DNA of 64,000 nucleotides from Pectinatus cerevisiiphilus (GCF_004341685.1 NZ_SMAA01000008.1:1-64000); one strand, 5' to 3'; counted from the stretch's first letter, positions 36,806 through 46,188 are shown. The notes: generated by a model not told the origin, from the sequence alone. Translations and numbers: made by a program.

Positions 36806-37555
36806 ATTAATTACCTCTTTTTTAGTATTTTTAATAATTATTATTAAACAATGGGAAATGGAAATAACCAGAAATCAATAGAATAAATAGATTTGTTTAT
36901 TTTAACCTCCCTCATTGGACATACGTGATTGGATAATATGCATAATAGGAATATATTTTCTGGCCGAGAGAAAATATTTTAGAAGGACAATGCCATTATC
37001 CCATCAATTAATTTTAGTAAAACATTTAAGATCATAATAACTGACTAAAACACATTATATAAATATTATAATAAAGAATACCCTGTGTTACAAGAAAAAG
37101 GTCAAAGTATGCCGTCTGCACACTTTGACCTTTAGTTTTCTAATTAGTCAGATGTAATCATGTAAGAATATGCTAACATACATTTGGGAAGCTGTCAATA
37201 GAAATATGAATTCAAAGTATATCAGTTGCATAAGGATTAAAAAAAATGTAGTTTCGGTATTATGCAAATGTTTTATTGAAGATTAATTTTTTAGAAAGTA
37301 TATTACTAATCTTGACAAAAACAAGAGTAATTATCTTAAAACTACTATAGGACGTTATGATTACAGTCCAGCTTTTAACATAGATAAAGCCACTTATACT
37401 TATTTTTGTTTGAATGTCGTTCTCAGTTTTATAAGGCATCACATACATTTCTGTGAAATAATTGTTGCATAAAGGATAAATAATTAGTAAGATTTTATAC
37501 ATAGATTTAGAAATTATGGCAATCAATAATTGTAATGCAAAAGGAAAGACAATAT
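36806..37555. other. long non-coding gap with an orphan terminator-like hairpin
   Basis: Seven hundred and fifty AT-rich bases between divergent genes. An AT-rich inverted repeat (ATATTTTCT at 36952-36960 with AGAAAATAT at 36969-36977) encloses GGCCGAG. A perfect 12-bp hairpin (AAAGGTCAAAGT at 37097-37108 with ACTTTGACCTTT at 37122-37133) has T-rich tails on both strands and looks like a terminator, but no gene lies upstream of it on either strand. An 88-codon minus-strand ORF at 37260-37526 has poor codon use and no ribosome-binding site and is not annotated. A lost gene or a small RNA is possible. Confidence 0.5.
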
Positions 37556-38878
37556 ATGCTCACAATAGGTGTTATCAGCGCATCTGCCGCGTCTGCGCTG
37601 CATATGATAGCAGTTGCTGAAAATATGCTGGGGAAAAAGACGTATATATATAAACCATATATTTATAAAAATTTAGAAGAGCTTAAAAATATTTTTAAGC
37701 AGCACTGTGTACATATTAGCGGTTGGCTTTTTACAGGGCCTAATCCCTATTATGTGGTAAAAAAATACCTCAAACCAGATTATAATGCAGTTTGCAGTAC
37801 AATTTCCGGCAATGAAATATATAAATATTTACTTGAGTATTTATATCAAAATATGGGTAATTCTTTAAGAATATCTATAGATTGTCCTATACAGGATTTT
37901 CAGATTTTTAGGGAAGCTTTGGAACAACTCAGTATTCCCCATAAGGATTTATTTTTGCAACAATATGCATTGGATGACAATATTAGTAAAATTGTAAAAA
38001 ATCATCAACAGTTATGGGATTCTCATAAAATAGATATAGTTTTTACTACGCTGCACGCTGTCCATGTTGAAATGAACAAACTGGCTATTCCCTGTACGCG
38101 CATAGAAGTCGGCATAAATTCATGGCGTCAGGCGATAATGCTTTTGGAAGAAAAATTGACTGGATTTCATTTTCGTGAAAGCCAGCTTGGTATTATCTGC
38201 ATAAAAATAAGAAATTATGATAATTTTGTAAGTGATTTAGGCAATTATTATAAAGTGCAAAAAATAGAGTTATTACTCAAGAGTAACATAATTGATCTCT
38301 GCCAAAAAATAGATGGTTATCTTGTAGAAAAGGGTAATGGTTTTTATGAGATATTTACTTCCCGCGGTTCTATTGAAAGATACAATGAGGAAATAAAAAG
38401 TTTTGTAGATGAAGTTTGTATTACTCATCGTATTCATATTCTCTGTGGTATTGGTTTAGCTGCTACAGTTTTTGATGCACAGTTAAATGCCCATAAAGCA
38501 CTTGCCAATGAATGTATTAGTGATAAAAATTCTATTTGTATTATTGACGAGGGAAATATAATAGAACACTTTGCTACAAAAAATGAATTGCATTATGCGG
38601 TAGAAACGGATAGACCTTTTCTCACAGAAAAATTAAAGGAAGCAGGAGTGAGTATCCAAACTTATAACCGCATTATTTTCATCATGGAAAAGATGGCTAT
38701 AACGACTTTTTCCGCAATGCAGCTTGCCCAGCATTTAAACGTGACAATTCGCAATATCCAAAGAATCCTTACTGGCCTGAAAAAAGCTGGTCTCATAATT
38801 GAAGTTGGGCAGGAAACACTGAATAAACGAGGCAGGCCAACAAAAATATATCGTTTTGTTGAATGTAAAAATCTGTAA
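37556..38878 (+). CDS. transcriptional regulator with PrpR-N-like, degenerate GGDEF-like and winged-helix domains
   Basis: A 440-residue protein. Residues about 1-190 resemble a PrpR-N-type ligand-binding fold (LTIGVISASAASALHMIAVAE, IDIVFTTLHAVHVEMNKL). Residues about 205-345 look like a nucleotidyl cyclase-type fold (LGIICIKIRNYDNFV, then GIGLAATVFDAQLNAHKALANE) without a GGDEF catalytic motif. Residues about 375-440 are a winged helix (MEKMAITTFSAMQLAQHLNVTIRNIQRILTGLKKAGLI, split by a turn). AAAGGAAAGAC before ATG 37556 sets the start. I do not recognise an exact family. Degenerate cyclase domains often bind nucleotides or sense oligomer state, so a ligand-responsive regulator is likely. 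The target is unknown and no neighbour is closely spaced. Confidence 0.7.
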   Translation: MLTIGVISASAASALHMIAVAENMLGKKTYIYKPYIYKNLEELKNIFKQHCVHISGWLFTGPNPYYVVKKYLKPDYNAVCSTISGNEIYKYLLEYLYQNMGNSLRISIDCPIQDFQIFREALEQLSIPHKDLFLQQYALDDNISKIVKNHQQLWDSHKIDIVFTTLHAVHVEMNKLAIPCTRIEVGINSWRQAIMLLEEKLTGFHFRESQLGIICIKIRNYDNFVSDLGNYYKVQKIELLLKSNIIDLCQKIDGYLVEKGNGFYEIFTSRGSIERYNEEIKSFVDEVCITHRIHILCGIGLAATVFDAQLNAHKALANECISDKNSICIIDEGNIIEHFATKNELHYAVETDRPFLTEKLKEAGVSIQTYNRIIFIMEKMAITTFSAMQLAQHLNVTIRNIQRILTGLKKAGLIIEVGQETLNKRGRPTKIYRFVECKNL

Positions 38879-39125
38879 TTTAAAAAAATTTAGCGTTACC
38901 AAGAAGATTATTTATTTTCATTTGTAAATTTATTTAATGTCATTAATTATTATAGAAAGATATATATTTTACTAGGCCGTATATGTTGAATTGGGTTATA
39001 AGAGACTGTATAATTTATGTAAAGATTGATTTAAAATAGCGTAAATATTTAGCTATATTTAGATTATACATATGCATTATGAACTGGATTATTTTTTGAT
39101 GCAGAATGCCAAGGAGGTTTATATT

Positions 39126-40229
39126 ATGCATTGGAAAAAAGAAATGAAAGTGAAGAGGGCATTAGTTTTTACAGCATTTTTTGCATTGTCTGTTAATTTT
39201 GCGGCGATGCCTTCTGTCCATGCACTTGATCTCAATAATTTGGGCGGGGCGCTCATCGGAGTGGCAGCCCAATATGCTAAACTCAACAGCACTGTGAATT
39301 ATTGTGATGATCAGGGGCGGGGTGAATATTTTGATCAAATGAAAAATCAATACGGTGTTGATCCTGATCCTACTAAGAATGCTATTTTAGATGATATAAT
39401 GACTAGATTATCAGCATCAATTGCGCAAAGTGATCCTAGTATAAATGAAAAGCCATATAATTATTTTGTTAATCCTGATAAGACGTTTAATGCTTTTTGT
39501 TCACTGGGACATAATCTCAGTGTAAATTCGGGACTTTTTGATCTGCTGAATAATAATGAAAATGAAATAGCTTTTGTTGTAGGACATGAAATGACACATG
39601 GGCAGAAAAATCATGTAAAAAAAGGAATACAAAAATCATTGCCGATAAGTCTAATTGCCAGTATTTGGGGCTCACAAGCTGGTAGTACATTGGAAATAGT
39701 GGGTATAGACATATTGGCTAAACAGGCTGATGCTAGTATTGTTACTAAACCACAGGAATGGCAGGCTGATAATACGGGCTTTGAGTATGCTGTTGGTGCC
39801 GGATATAATCCGGGAGCTGGGGCTGCTGTTTGGCAAAGGTTTATAGAAAAGATGGGGCAGGATAGATCAAATTTTGTCGGCGAAATTTTTTCACCGTCTG
39901 ATCATCCTTCTGAACCAGATCGGCGAGATAATTATGCAAAAAAGATTACGTCTTTTAGTAATAACCATATAGTTGTCACTGATGGGGTCGTCAAGGTGAA
40001 TGGCAAGGAATTTATGCATGCAGCTGATTCTGATACAATGAGTGCGCAAGAACGCGCGTATTTAATAGGCGGTGCATTAGCGGCAGTATATCACAATAGT
40101 GCTACTGCACCAAATGCGTATGCTGGTTCAAATGGGTATCTTTATATGGGAAACCAGGATATATGTCTGCCTATAGCAGGTGAGGATAATGTGTGGGCAT
40201 TAGCTGATAGGTTGAATACGTTAAAATAA
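39126..40229 (+). CDS. secreted M48-family zinc metallopeptidase
   Basis: A 367-residue exported peptidase. The signal peptide runs to about residue 34 (long hydrophobic core, SVHA cleavage site). The catalytic zinc site is HEMTH (His154, Glu155, His158), with a third ligand in EWQADNTGFEYA downstream, the M48 pattern. It has no membrane helices beyond the signal, so it is a BepA/YcaL-like periplasmic or secreted protease. AAGGAGG precedes the ATG at 39126; a start 54 bases upstream would spoil the signal peptide. Its job is probably envelope protein quality control. It is followed after 47 bases by another exported protein. Confidence 0.88.
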   Translation: MHWKKEMKVKRALVFTAFFALSVNFAAMPSVHALDLNNLGGALIGVAAQYAKLNSTVNYCDDQGRGEYFDQMKNQYGVDPDPTKNAILDDIMTRLSASIAQSDPSINEKPYNYFVNPDKTFNAFCSLGHNLSVNSGLFDLLNNNENEIAFVVGHEMTHGQKNHVKKGIQKSLPISLIASIWGSQAGSTLEIVGIDILAKQADASIVTKPQEWQADNTGFEYAVGAGYNPGAGAAVWQRFIEKMGQDRSNFVGEIFSPSDHPSEPDRRDNYAKKITSFSNNHIVVTDGVVKVNGKEFMHAADSDTMSAQERAYLIGGALAAVYHNSATAPNAYAGSNGYLYMGNQDICLPIAGEDNVWALADRLNTLK

Positions 40230-40276
40230 TTTTTTAGTTTTAAGCATGGTTAACCTAAGAGAAATGGGGCAAAATT

Positions 40277-40984
40277 TTGAAAAAATTTAATCGTAATGTA
40301 TTATTGGTAATGGTTATTCTTATCTGTGGAATATTTTTTTATTCGGCAAAGGGCTTCACTTTTTTTAATACTGATGTGCAGGAATCGTTGGTGCTTTTCA
40401 CACAAATAAATTTAAAGAATGATTTTACGGATGCTGCTAAAATCGGCATGGGTGACAGTACAGTACAGGCTGATTGGCAGAGTAATTACCAAAGATTAAA
40501 TCAGCAATATTTTAAAAATGAGTTTCGTGGTCAATTACCTGATGAAAAAATAAAGCAATTGATGGACGCGGAGCTTACCATGAATAAGCGAAGAAAAATA
40601 CAAGTGGATGATATAAAAGTAGATGGAGATACTGCTTCTGCGACTGTTTCGATAAGTAAAGTAAACTATAGTGATATTGTTGATAATGCCGTAAAAAATG
40701 TGAAGGATACAGAAGCCAGTAATGGTACGCTTTCGGCAGAAGACTTTTCCGCAGCTTTGGCAGATGAGTTAATTAAAGGGTTTAATGATGCAGCACCTAC
40801 GGACGATATGACAAGTTTTTCTGTGGATGTGAAAAAAGTTTTAATAAATAATTCAGCTGATAAGTCGGCTAATTCGGCAAATTGGCTGGCAATGTATGTT
40901 ATTCCTAAAATAGCGGGGCATTGCTGGTATCCGCAAGATGTGGATGATTTTTTTGGAAAGCTAAGTAAGGCAATAGAAAGTTAA
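40277..40984 (+). CDS. exported or membrane-anchored protein of unknown function (DUF5105-like)
   Basis: A 235-residue protein starting at a TTG preceded by GGGGC. Residues 6-28 form one hydrophobic segment. The rest is polar and helical, with LTMNKRRKIQVDDIKVDGDTASATVSISKVNY resembling the beta-sheet half of DUF5105/DUF4878-type extracytoplasmic domains. It lies directly downstream of the M48 peptidase, is probably cotranscribed, and may be its substrate or partner. A signal anchor rather than a cleaved signal is likely because no cleavage site stands out. I do not know its function. Confidence 0.7.
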   Translation: MKKFNRNVLLVMVILICGIFFYSAKGFTFFNTDVQESLVLFTQINLKNDFTDAAKIGMGDSTVQADWQSNYQRLNQQYFKNEFRGQLPDEKIKQLMDAELTMNKRRKIQVDDIKVDGDTASATVSISKVNYSDIVDNAVKNVKDTEASNGTLSAEDFSAALADELIKGFNDAAPTDDMTSFSVDVKKVLINNSADKSANSANWLAMYVIPKIAGHCWYPQDVDDFFGKLSKAIES

Positions 40985-40998
40985 ATGCAGGGAAAATA

Positions 40999-41037
40999 AA
41001 AAGACGAGGACAGCTTTAAGGCTGACACTCGTCTTTT
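40999..41037. terminator. bidirectional terminator
   Basis: A 10-bp stem (AAAAGACGAG at 40999-41008 with CTCGTCTTTT at 41028-41037), with a CAGC/GCTG inner stem. It serves the plus-strand gene and the convergent larB on the minus strand. Confidence 0.85.
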
Positions 41038-41083
41038 GGTATATAATACTATAATTGTCTTGTTAAACGGGTATACATTTTAA

Positions 41084-41830
41084 TTATTTATCGTAGGCCA
41101 TTTTATTGATTTGTGCCGATAGATAACCAGCTCCATAACCATTGTCGATGTTTACCACAGCAACTCCGTTCGCACATGAATTGATCATTGTTAGCAATGC
41201 CGAAAGACCGTGCATATTTGCACCGTAACCTACAGATGTGGGAACTGCAATAACAGGTTTAGCAACTAGGCCACCGAGAACGCTGGCCAGCGCCCCTTCC
41301 ATGCCAGCAACAGCTATAATGCAATTAGCTGCTTGAATGATATCAAGGCGCGCTAAAAGGCGGTGCAGTCCGGAGACACCAACATCGTAAATCCTTTCTA
41401 CCTGAGAGCCAAAGAATTCCGCTGTTTGCGCAGCTTCCTCAGCAACAGCAATATCAGCAGTTCCTGCTGTGCACACAGCAATATTTCCCAAGTGGGGTTT
41501 GTCGGTGCTTTCTATCTTAATTATTTTTGCTAAAGGATCATATTGAGCTTTTGGATAGCTTTTTTTGATTAAAGCGTACTGTTGCGCGGATGCTCTTGTA
41601 CCAAGTACTTCCCCCTCGTTTTCGTACAGCTGGGCGAAAATACTTTGTAAGTGTTCATCTGTTTTACCATTGCAAAAAATGACTTCAGCGAAACCAGTGC
41701 GCAATTTCCTGTGTGTGTCCAGCTTCGCATATCCCATATCTTCAAATGGTTTACGACGAAATATCTGCTCTGCTGCATCAACAGATATTTCCCCATTTTT
41801 TACTTTTGTTAACAATTCGTGTGTATTCAT
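41084..41830 (-). CDS. larB: nickel pincer cofactor biosynthesis protein LarB
   Basis: A 248-residue protein of the AIR carboxylase-like fold. LarB carboxylates and hydrolyses nicotinic acid adenine dinucleotide in the first step of the nickel-pincer cofactor, used by lactate racemase. ASVLGGLVAKPVIAVPTSVGYG and the NGYGAGYLSAQIN ending are typical, and the N-terminal DAAEQIFRRKPFEDMGYAKLDTHR segment is the family's. The ATG at 41830, preceded by GAGGAGC, is chosen over one 15 bases upstream that overlaps that ribosome-binding site. Neither larC nor larE is in the window, so larB stands alone here. It is a second nickel-linked gene besides the hydrogenase block. Confidence 0.85.
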   Translation of the reverse strand: MNTHELLTKVKNGEISVDAAEQIFRRKPFEDMGYAKLDTHRKLRTGFAEVIFCNGKTDEHLQSIFAQLYENEGEVLGTRASAQQYALIKKSYPKAQYDPLAKIIKIESTDKPHLGNIAVCTAGTADIAVAEEAAQTAEFFGSQVERIYDVGVSGLHRLLARLDIIQAANCIIAVAGMEGALASVLGGLVAKPVIAVPTSVGYGANMHGLSALLTMINSCANGVAVVNIDNGYGAGYLSAQINKMAYDK

Positions 41831-41886
41831 GATGTTGCTCCTCATTAAAAAGACAATTTCTGAATATATTTGAAGTAGTTTAGAGC

Positions 41887-42360
41887 TTAATATTTTTGTC
41901 TTTCTTTTAAGGCTCTGTCTATTTCACGTTTAGCTGTTTTTTCAGCTATGGCTTGACGCTTATCATAGTTTTTCTTACCGGAGGCGAGGGCAAGTTCTAC
42001 CTTCGCTTTACCCCGGGCAAAATATATTTTTAAAGGAATAAGCGTAAGTCCTTTTTCTTTTGTCTTGCTAAATAGCCGCGTAATTTCAGCTTTGTGAAGC
42101 AGTAGTTTTCTGGTTCGTAAGGGATCATGGTTAAAAATGTTACCATGTTCATAGGGACTTATATGCACATTTTCTAGCACAGCTTCCCCATTCCTTATAA
42201 AGGCAAAACTGTCTTTTAAATTTGCCCTTCCTGCGCGCAGCGATTTTACTTCTGTGCCCACAAGAGCCAAGCCTGCTTCGAATGTTTCATGAATGAAGTA
42301 GTCGTGGCGTGCTTTTCTATTTTCGCAGACTATTTTTATTTTAGAGTTCTTTTGACCCAT
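41887..42360 (-). CDS. smpB: SsrA-binding protein SmpB
   Basis: A 157-residue RNA-binding protein of the trans-translation system. It delivers tmRNA to stalled ribosomes. Recognisable are [39 protein letters not shown], broken by a turn, and the basic tail [14 protein letters not shown] that enters the decoding site. AGGAAAGGA before the ATG at 42360 is better than the start 21 bases upstream. Preceding genes rnr, est and secG form the usual Firmicute block. The tmRNA gene itself is not visible downstream, which is common when the block is rearranged. Confidence 0.95.
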   Translation of the reverse strand: MGQKNSKIKIVCENRKARHDYFIHETFEAGLALVGTEVKSLRAGRANLKDSFAFIRNGEAVLENVHISPYEHGNIFNHDPLRTRKLLLHKAEITRLFSKTKEKGLTLIPLKIYFARGKAKVELALASGKKNYDKRQAIAEKTAKREIDRALKERQKY

Positions 42361-42449
42361 TGTTATATTCCTTTCCTGCATTTATTAAGTTCCAGAACTA
42401 CCGAAAAGAGAACATAAGTAGGTTATTTCGGCAGCGGAAAGATTTTGTG

Positions 42450-44777
42450 TCATTTGTGCGTGGATTTTCTCTTGCCTTTTTTGAAGTTATTTGTACCGGA
42501 GCTGTGTCTTCTGGTATTTTTTTTATGCGAATTTGTGCTTTTAGTGGTTCCTGTTTTAGCAGTTCCCGCTTTGGCTTTTTCTGTTTTACTGGTTTTATGG
42601 TTATTGTTGACAGACTTGTAATTTACTTGGTTGTAAACGCCATTATCTTTTAAAATAAAATCTATCATACGTTCTTTTATATCGGCACGCATAAGGATAA
42701 CATTAACGACATCCCCAATTTTGTAAGATGTATTAGTCCGGCGTCCAATTAGAGCGTATTTTTTTTCGATATATTCGTAATAGTCGTTGACCATACTGGA
42801 TACATGAACCAATCCTTCTACGCCATTGTCTAGTTCTACAAATATACCAAAGGCCGTAACACCGCTTATAACACCGCTAAATTCATCACCAACAAAACGC
42901 GCCATATATTCGATCTTTTTCATGTCAACGGTATCGCGTTCCGCATCTGTAGCCACACGTTCACGAATAGAAGAACTCAGGGCAATTTCGGGAAGCAGCT
43001 TTTTTAGCTGTTCTGTACGGGCGGTTGAAATCTTTCCGGTAGGCAGAATCTCAGTGAGCAGCCTATGCACTATAAGATCCGGATAACGGCGGATTGGTGA
43101 AGTGAAATGGGTATAATATTTTGCCGCGAGACCAAAATGGCCAAAATTTTCTTCACAATAACGTGCTTGCTGCATTGTTCTTAGGGCTACTGAAGAAATT
43201 ATCTTTTCTTCTGGCTTGCCGCTGACTTTTTCTAAAACATGCTGTATAGCTTTGGGATTTATTGAATCAGTTTCCGTATCCTTATTTATATGCAGATTAA
43301 AGGCTGACAGAAGATCGTTGAGTGAATCAATTTTTTCTTTGTCAGGTTGTTCATGTATTCGATAAATAAACGGAGTTTTTTTCATAAACATATGTTTAGC
43401 CACTGTTTCATTGGCTGCGAGCATACATTCTTCTATAATGGATTCACCCAATGAGCCTGTACGTTTCAAAAGAGCAATAGGAAGTCCTTTGCTATCTAAT
43501 TTTACTTTAATTTCGGGAATATTAAAATCTATCGAACCACGGATATTACGCTGTTTTTTTAATATATTGCGTATTTCCAGTAATGGATTCAAAAGGGGCA
43601 GCAGATCAGCATTAGCATCGATTGTTTCTTTATCTTTGTCAACGAGGATTTTGTTGACAATATCGTAGGTGAGCCGTCTGTAAACGTGAATGACCGTTGG
43701 TAAAATTTTGTAAGAAACGATTTTACCATTGCTGTCTATTTCCATTTCTGCGGCCATTGACAATCTGTCTTCCCCGGCATTTAAGCTGCAGATGCCATTG
43801 CATAAACGGGTAGGCAGCATAGGGATAACCCTGTCTGCCAGGTAAACACTAGTACCTCTTTTGCGGGCCTCTAGATCTAGTGGCGAGTTTTCGCGTACAT
43901 AATGACTGACATCAGCGATATAAACGCCTAAGAAAAAATTCCCGTTATCAAGTTTTTTTGCATAAACACCATCGTCAAGATCTTTGGCATCTTCACCATC
44001 TACTGTGATAATCTTTAAATCGCGGCGATCTGTTCTTTGTTTATAATCCTTTTCTTGAACGGTAAGGGGAATTTTCTTTGCAGCTTTTTTAACTTCTTCT
44101 GGAAAGTCCAAGGGTAATTCATATTGGTGGATTACTGAAAGAATATCAATGCCGGGATCATCAATTTTCCCCAATACTTCTATAATTTTTCCTTCGGGAT
44201 TTTGTCTTTTTTTCGGCCATCTTGTTATTTGGACAACTACCTTTGTGCCAATAGCAGCACCATTGAAGTTGCGTTTGTGGATAAAAACATCCTGCGTTAG
44301 TTTTTTATCATCTGGCGTGACAAAACCGAAAGAGGTACTTTTTTCAAAGGTACCTACTATTTGTTTATTGGCATGTTCCAGGATGCGAATGACTTCTCCT
44401 TCGCGGGAACGTCCGTTGAGGCTGCTGTCATTCAAGCGGGCAATAACTTTGTCGTTATTCATTGAGCAGTTGAGCAGGGTGGGCGGAATAAAAACGTCTC
44501 CCTTTTCCGCTTCGCGCGGATCATCCGGTATAATGAAGCCAAATCCCTTGCTGTTCATAGACAGGTGGCCGACGACCAGATTCATTTGGGATGGAAGACC
44601 GCAAAGATCGTTGCGGTTGCGGACTATAAGCCCGCGGCTTTCCATGTCATCAAGTACAGAAAACAATTGTATTAATTCTTCATTGTTTAATGTCAATCCG
44701 TTGGCTATATCTTCTTCACTTACAGGGCGTGAGGCTTGATTTTCCATAAAGTCTAAAACACGTTCTTGTAGTTGCAT
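42450..44777 (-). CDS. rnr: ribonuclease R
   Basis: A 775-residue 3'-5' exoribonuclease. Order of domains: winged-helix start (residues 1-60), two cold-shock OB folds (about 75-215), the RNB catalytic domain (about 245-570, with the metal-binding DGEDAKDLDD near 260 and HFTSPIRRYPDLIVHRLL), an S1 domain (about 620-705) and a Lys/Ser-rich tail. It degrades structured RNA and, with SmpB-tmRNA, nonstop messages, explaining its neighbour smpB. The gap to smpB is 89 bases and to est 19 bases. It is full-length. Confidence 0.96.
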   Translation of the reverse strand: MQLQERVLDFMENQASRPVSEEDIANGLTLNNEELIQLFSVLDDMESRGLIVRNRNDLCGLPSQMNLVVGHLSMNSKGFGFIIPDDPREAEKGDVFIPPTLLNCSMNNDKVIARLNDSSLNGRSREGEVIRILEHANKQIVGTFEKSTSFGFVTPDDKKLTQDVFIHKRNFNGAAIGTKVVVQITRWPKKRQNPEGKIIEVLGKIDDPGIDILSVIHQYELPLDFPEEVKKAAKKIPLTVQEKDYKQRTDRRDLKIITVDGEDAKDLDDGVYAKKLDNGNFFLGVYIADVSHYVRENSPLDLEARKRGTSVYLADRVIPMLPTRLCNGICSLNAGEDRLSMAAEMEIDSNGKIVSYKILPTVIHVYRRLTYDIVNKILVDKDKETIDANADLLPLLNPLLEIRNILKKQRNIRGSIDFNIPEIKVKLDSKGLPIALLKRTGSLGESIIEECMLAANETVAKHMFMKKTPFIYRIHEQPDKEKIDSLNDLLSAFNLHINKDTETDSINPKAIQHVLEKVSGKPEEKIISSVALRTMQQARYCEENFGHFGLAAKYYTHFTSPIRRYPDLIVHRLLTEILPTGKISTARTEQLKKLLPEIALSSSIRERVATDAERDTVDMKKIEYMARFVGDEFSGVISGVTAFGIFVELDNGVEGLVHVSSMVNDYYEYIEKKYALIGRRTNTSYKIGDVVNVILMRADIKERMIDFILKDNGVYNQVNYKSVNNNHKTSKTEKAKAGTAKTGTTKSTNSHKKNTRRHSSGTNNFKKGKRKSTHK

Positions 44778-44796
44778 AATCTCTCCTATTAATATC

Positions 44797-45540
44797 TTAA
44801 GTACGCTTAAGCATGAATTTTTCTATTTCTTTGAAAACAGTTTCTTTTTCCATATCCAGAATCACCAGATGTCCAGATTTTTCTAACTGTAAAATTTTCT
44901 TATGAATGCTTTTTATTTTACTGTAAATATATTGTCCGCTCCTGTTATCAACTGTACGGTCATTTTTGCTTTGCACAATAAGTGTCGGGACAGTTACTTT
45001 GTCCAAGTTATTCTTTAAATGACGTATACAATCAAGCAATTCATGAACACATATAAGTGGCATTTTTTTGTAACTGATATTGTAATACTCAGGTATTGTT
45101 GGAAATTTACGCCGCATCTTAGGCACATATACATTCTTGGACAGCTGGCGTGAGGGTAGAAGGTTAAGACCTCTTTCTGCACTGATAAATACAGGGGTGC
45201 TTAGGGAGACAACTTTTTCAACAGGTAAATTTGTGCTTAAAATAAGAGCGAGCGCTCCGCCCATTGATAAGCCGATAACTGATATGGACGAGCAGCGTCC
45301 TTTTAAAAGATAATAGCCGTCGCAGACTGAGTGATACCAATCTTTCCAACTGGTACGTGCCATGTCTGAAGGAGTGGTACCATGTCCAGCTAAGCGGATT
45401 CCCATAACGGTGTAACCGAGACGGTTCAGATATTTTCCCAATAGCAACATTTCGGCAGGTGTACCGGTAAAGCCATGTATGAGGAGTACGCCGTGTTTTC
45501 CACCGGGAAGAAAGAAGGGCTCAGCACCATGTAAAATCAT
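44797..45540 (-). CDS. carboxylesterase, alpha/beta-hydrolase (Est30-like)
   Basis: A 247-residue hydrolase. LLIHGFTGTP (about 19-28) is the oxyanion-hole start. The nucleophile Ser is in VIGLSMGGALAL, with the acid in SKNDRTVD (about 195) and His in KSGHLVILDME (about 222), the standard triad order. It resembles the monoacylglycerol lipase-like carboxylesterase encoded between secG and rnr in Bacillus and relatives, and here it has exactly that position. GGAGGAT precedes the ATG. Physiological substrate unknown; short- to medium-chain acyl esters are likely. A strong terminator separates it from secG upstream. Confidence 0.88.
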   Translation of the reverse strand: MILHGAEPFFLPGGKHGVLLIHGFTGTPAEMLLLGKYLNRLGYTVMGIRLAGHGTTPSDMARTSWKDWYHSVCDGYYLLKGRCSSISVIGLSMGGALALILSTNLPVEKVVSLSTPVFISAERGLNLLPSRQLSKNVYVPKMRRKFPTIPEYYNISYKKMPLICVHELLDCIRHLKNNLDKVTVPTLIVQSKNDRTVDNRSGQYIYSKIKSIHKKILQLEKSGHLVILDMEKETVFKEIEKFMLKRT

Positions 45541-45634
45541 AATATATCCTCCAAAGGTTTTATTCTACGGAAGAACTTTTGTGATGTGTTTTTAGTAGTT
45601 AAATTGGTAAATAAGGAAATTTGGTTCTGTTAAT

Positions 45635-45672
45635 AAAAAATGTTCTCTATCACACGATAGAGAACATTTTTT
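45635..45672. terminator. intrinsic terminator directly after secG
   Basis: A perfect 17-bp stem (45635-45651 with 45656-45672) with a 4-nt loop and A/T flanks that give a T-run on either strand. It begins at the secG stop codon, so est and the genes after it need read-through or a separate promoter. Confidence 0.9.
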
Positions 45673-45901
45673 ATGCAGTCATCTTAGCTATTATTATCGT
45701 TAAGATGCCGAACAGAATAGCAAACAGCACGGTCACCTTCGCCATAAGAGCATCAAGACCTCTTGCCTTAGTGCTGAAGACTGTGTCTGTCTCACCGGAA
45801 AGACCGCCCATACCGGCACTCTTTCCTTCCTGCATAAGAACTGAAACGATCAGCCCAATCGCGATAATCGCATCTATTATCATTAAAATAGTTAATTTCA
45901 A
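45671..45901 (-). CDS. secG: preprotein translocase subunit SecG
   Basis: A 76-residue SecG, the small non-essential subunit of the SecYEG protein-export channel. Two membrane helices (residues about 5-25 and 53-73) flank the conserved loop LMQEGKSAGMGGLSGETDTVFS. GGAGGGTT precedes the ATG. It heads the secG-est-rnr-smpB gene order typical of low-GC Firmicutes. It stops right before a strong hairpin, so it is largely expressed by itself. Confidence 0.93.
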   Translation of the reverse strand: MKLTILMIIDAIIAIGLIVSVLMQEGKSAGMGGLSGETDTVFSTKARGLDALMAKVTVLFAILFGILTIIIAKMTA

Positions 45902-46025
45902 ACAATAACCCTCCTAATGAGCAATGTTTAATATCTATCACATAGTTATACTTTATTTTAGCATGTTGACATATATTTGTCTATAATAGGAAATTTTCTG
46001 CGGGCAACATGGAGAAAATAAAAAA

Positions 46026-46188
46026 GAACTGTCACACACATCACAAGCTTGATTGAAAATACAAACCATCTATTAAGTAGTATTAAAACGTTCTATAAGG
46101 GTTTACAGAATAAACGTTTTATAAGGGTTATATTACATAGTAGATACTTTTGCAAATTCATTAAGCGAAATGTTGTGTACGACAGTTC
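46026..46188. repeat. MITE-like interval with inverted ends and an internal tandem direct repeat
   Basis: GAACTGTC at 46026-46033, followed by ACACACA, pairs with GACAGTTC at 46181-46188, preceded by TTGTGTAC, giving about 15-bp imperfect inverted ends around 163 bases without a gene. Inside, a 19-base direct repeat with one mismatch, AAACGTTYTATAAGGGTTT or TTA (46086-46105 and 46112-46130), recurs 26 bases apart. The ends resemble a small non-autonomous insertion or the target of a regulator. No transposase, obvious target duplication or second copy was seen. It sits just after the aldehyde dehydrogenase stop. Confidence 0.45.

Noticed and set aside
36806-37100. SAM riboswitch or T-box before the sulfhydrylase gene
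   Set aside because: The reverse complement shows none of the conserved core (no GGCAACC/CCCGGCAACC and no GGTGGNACCGCG), only AT-rich stems.
37260-37526. 88-codon minus-strand ORF
   Set aside because: Poor codon use, no ribosome-binding site, no family likeness, and it would leave almost no room for the divergent promoter.
41846-41886. tmRNA gene after smpB
   Set aside because: The gap to larB is too small, and no tag-peptide ORF or tRNA-like ends were seen.
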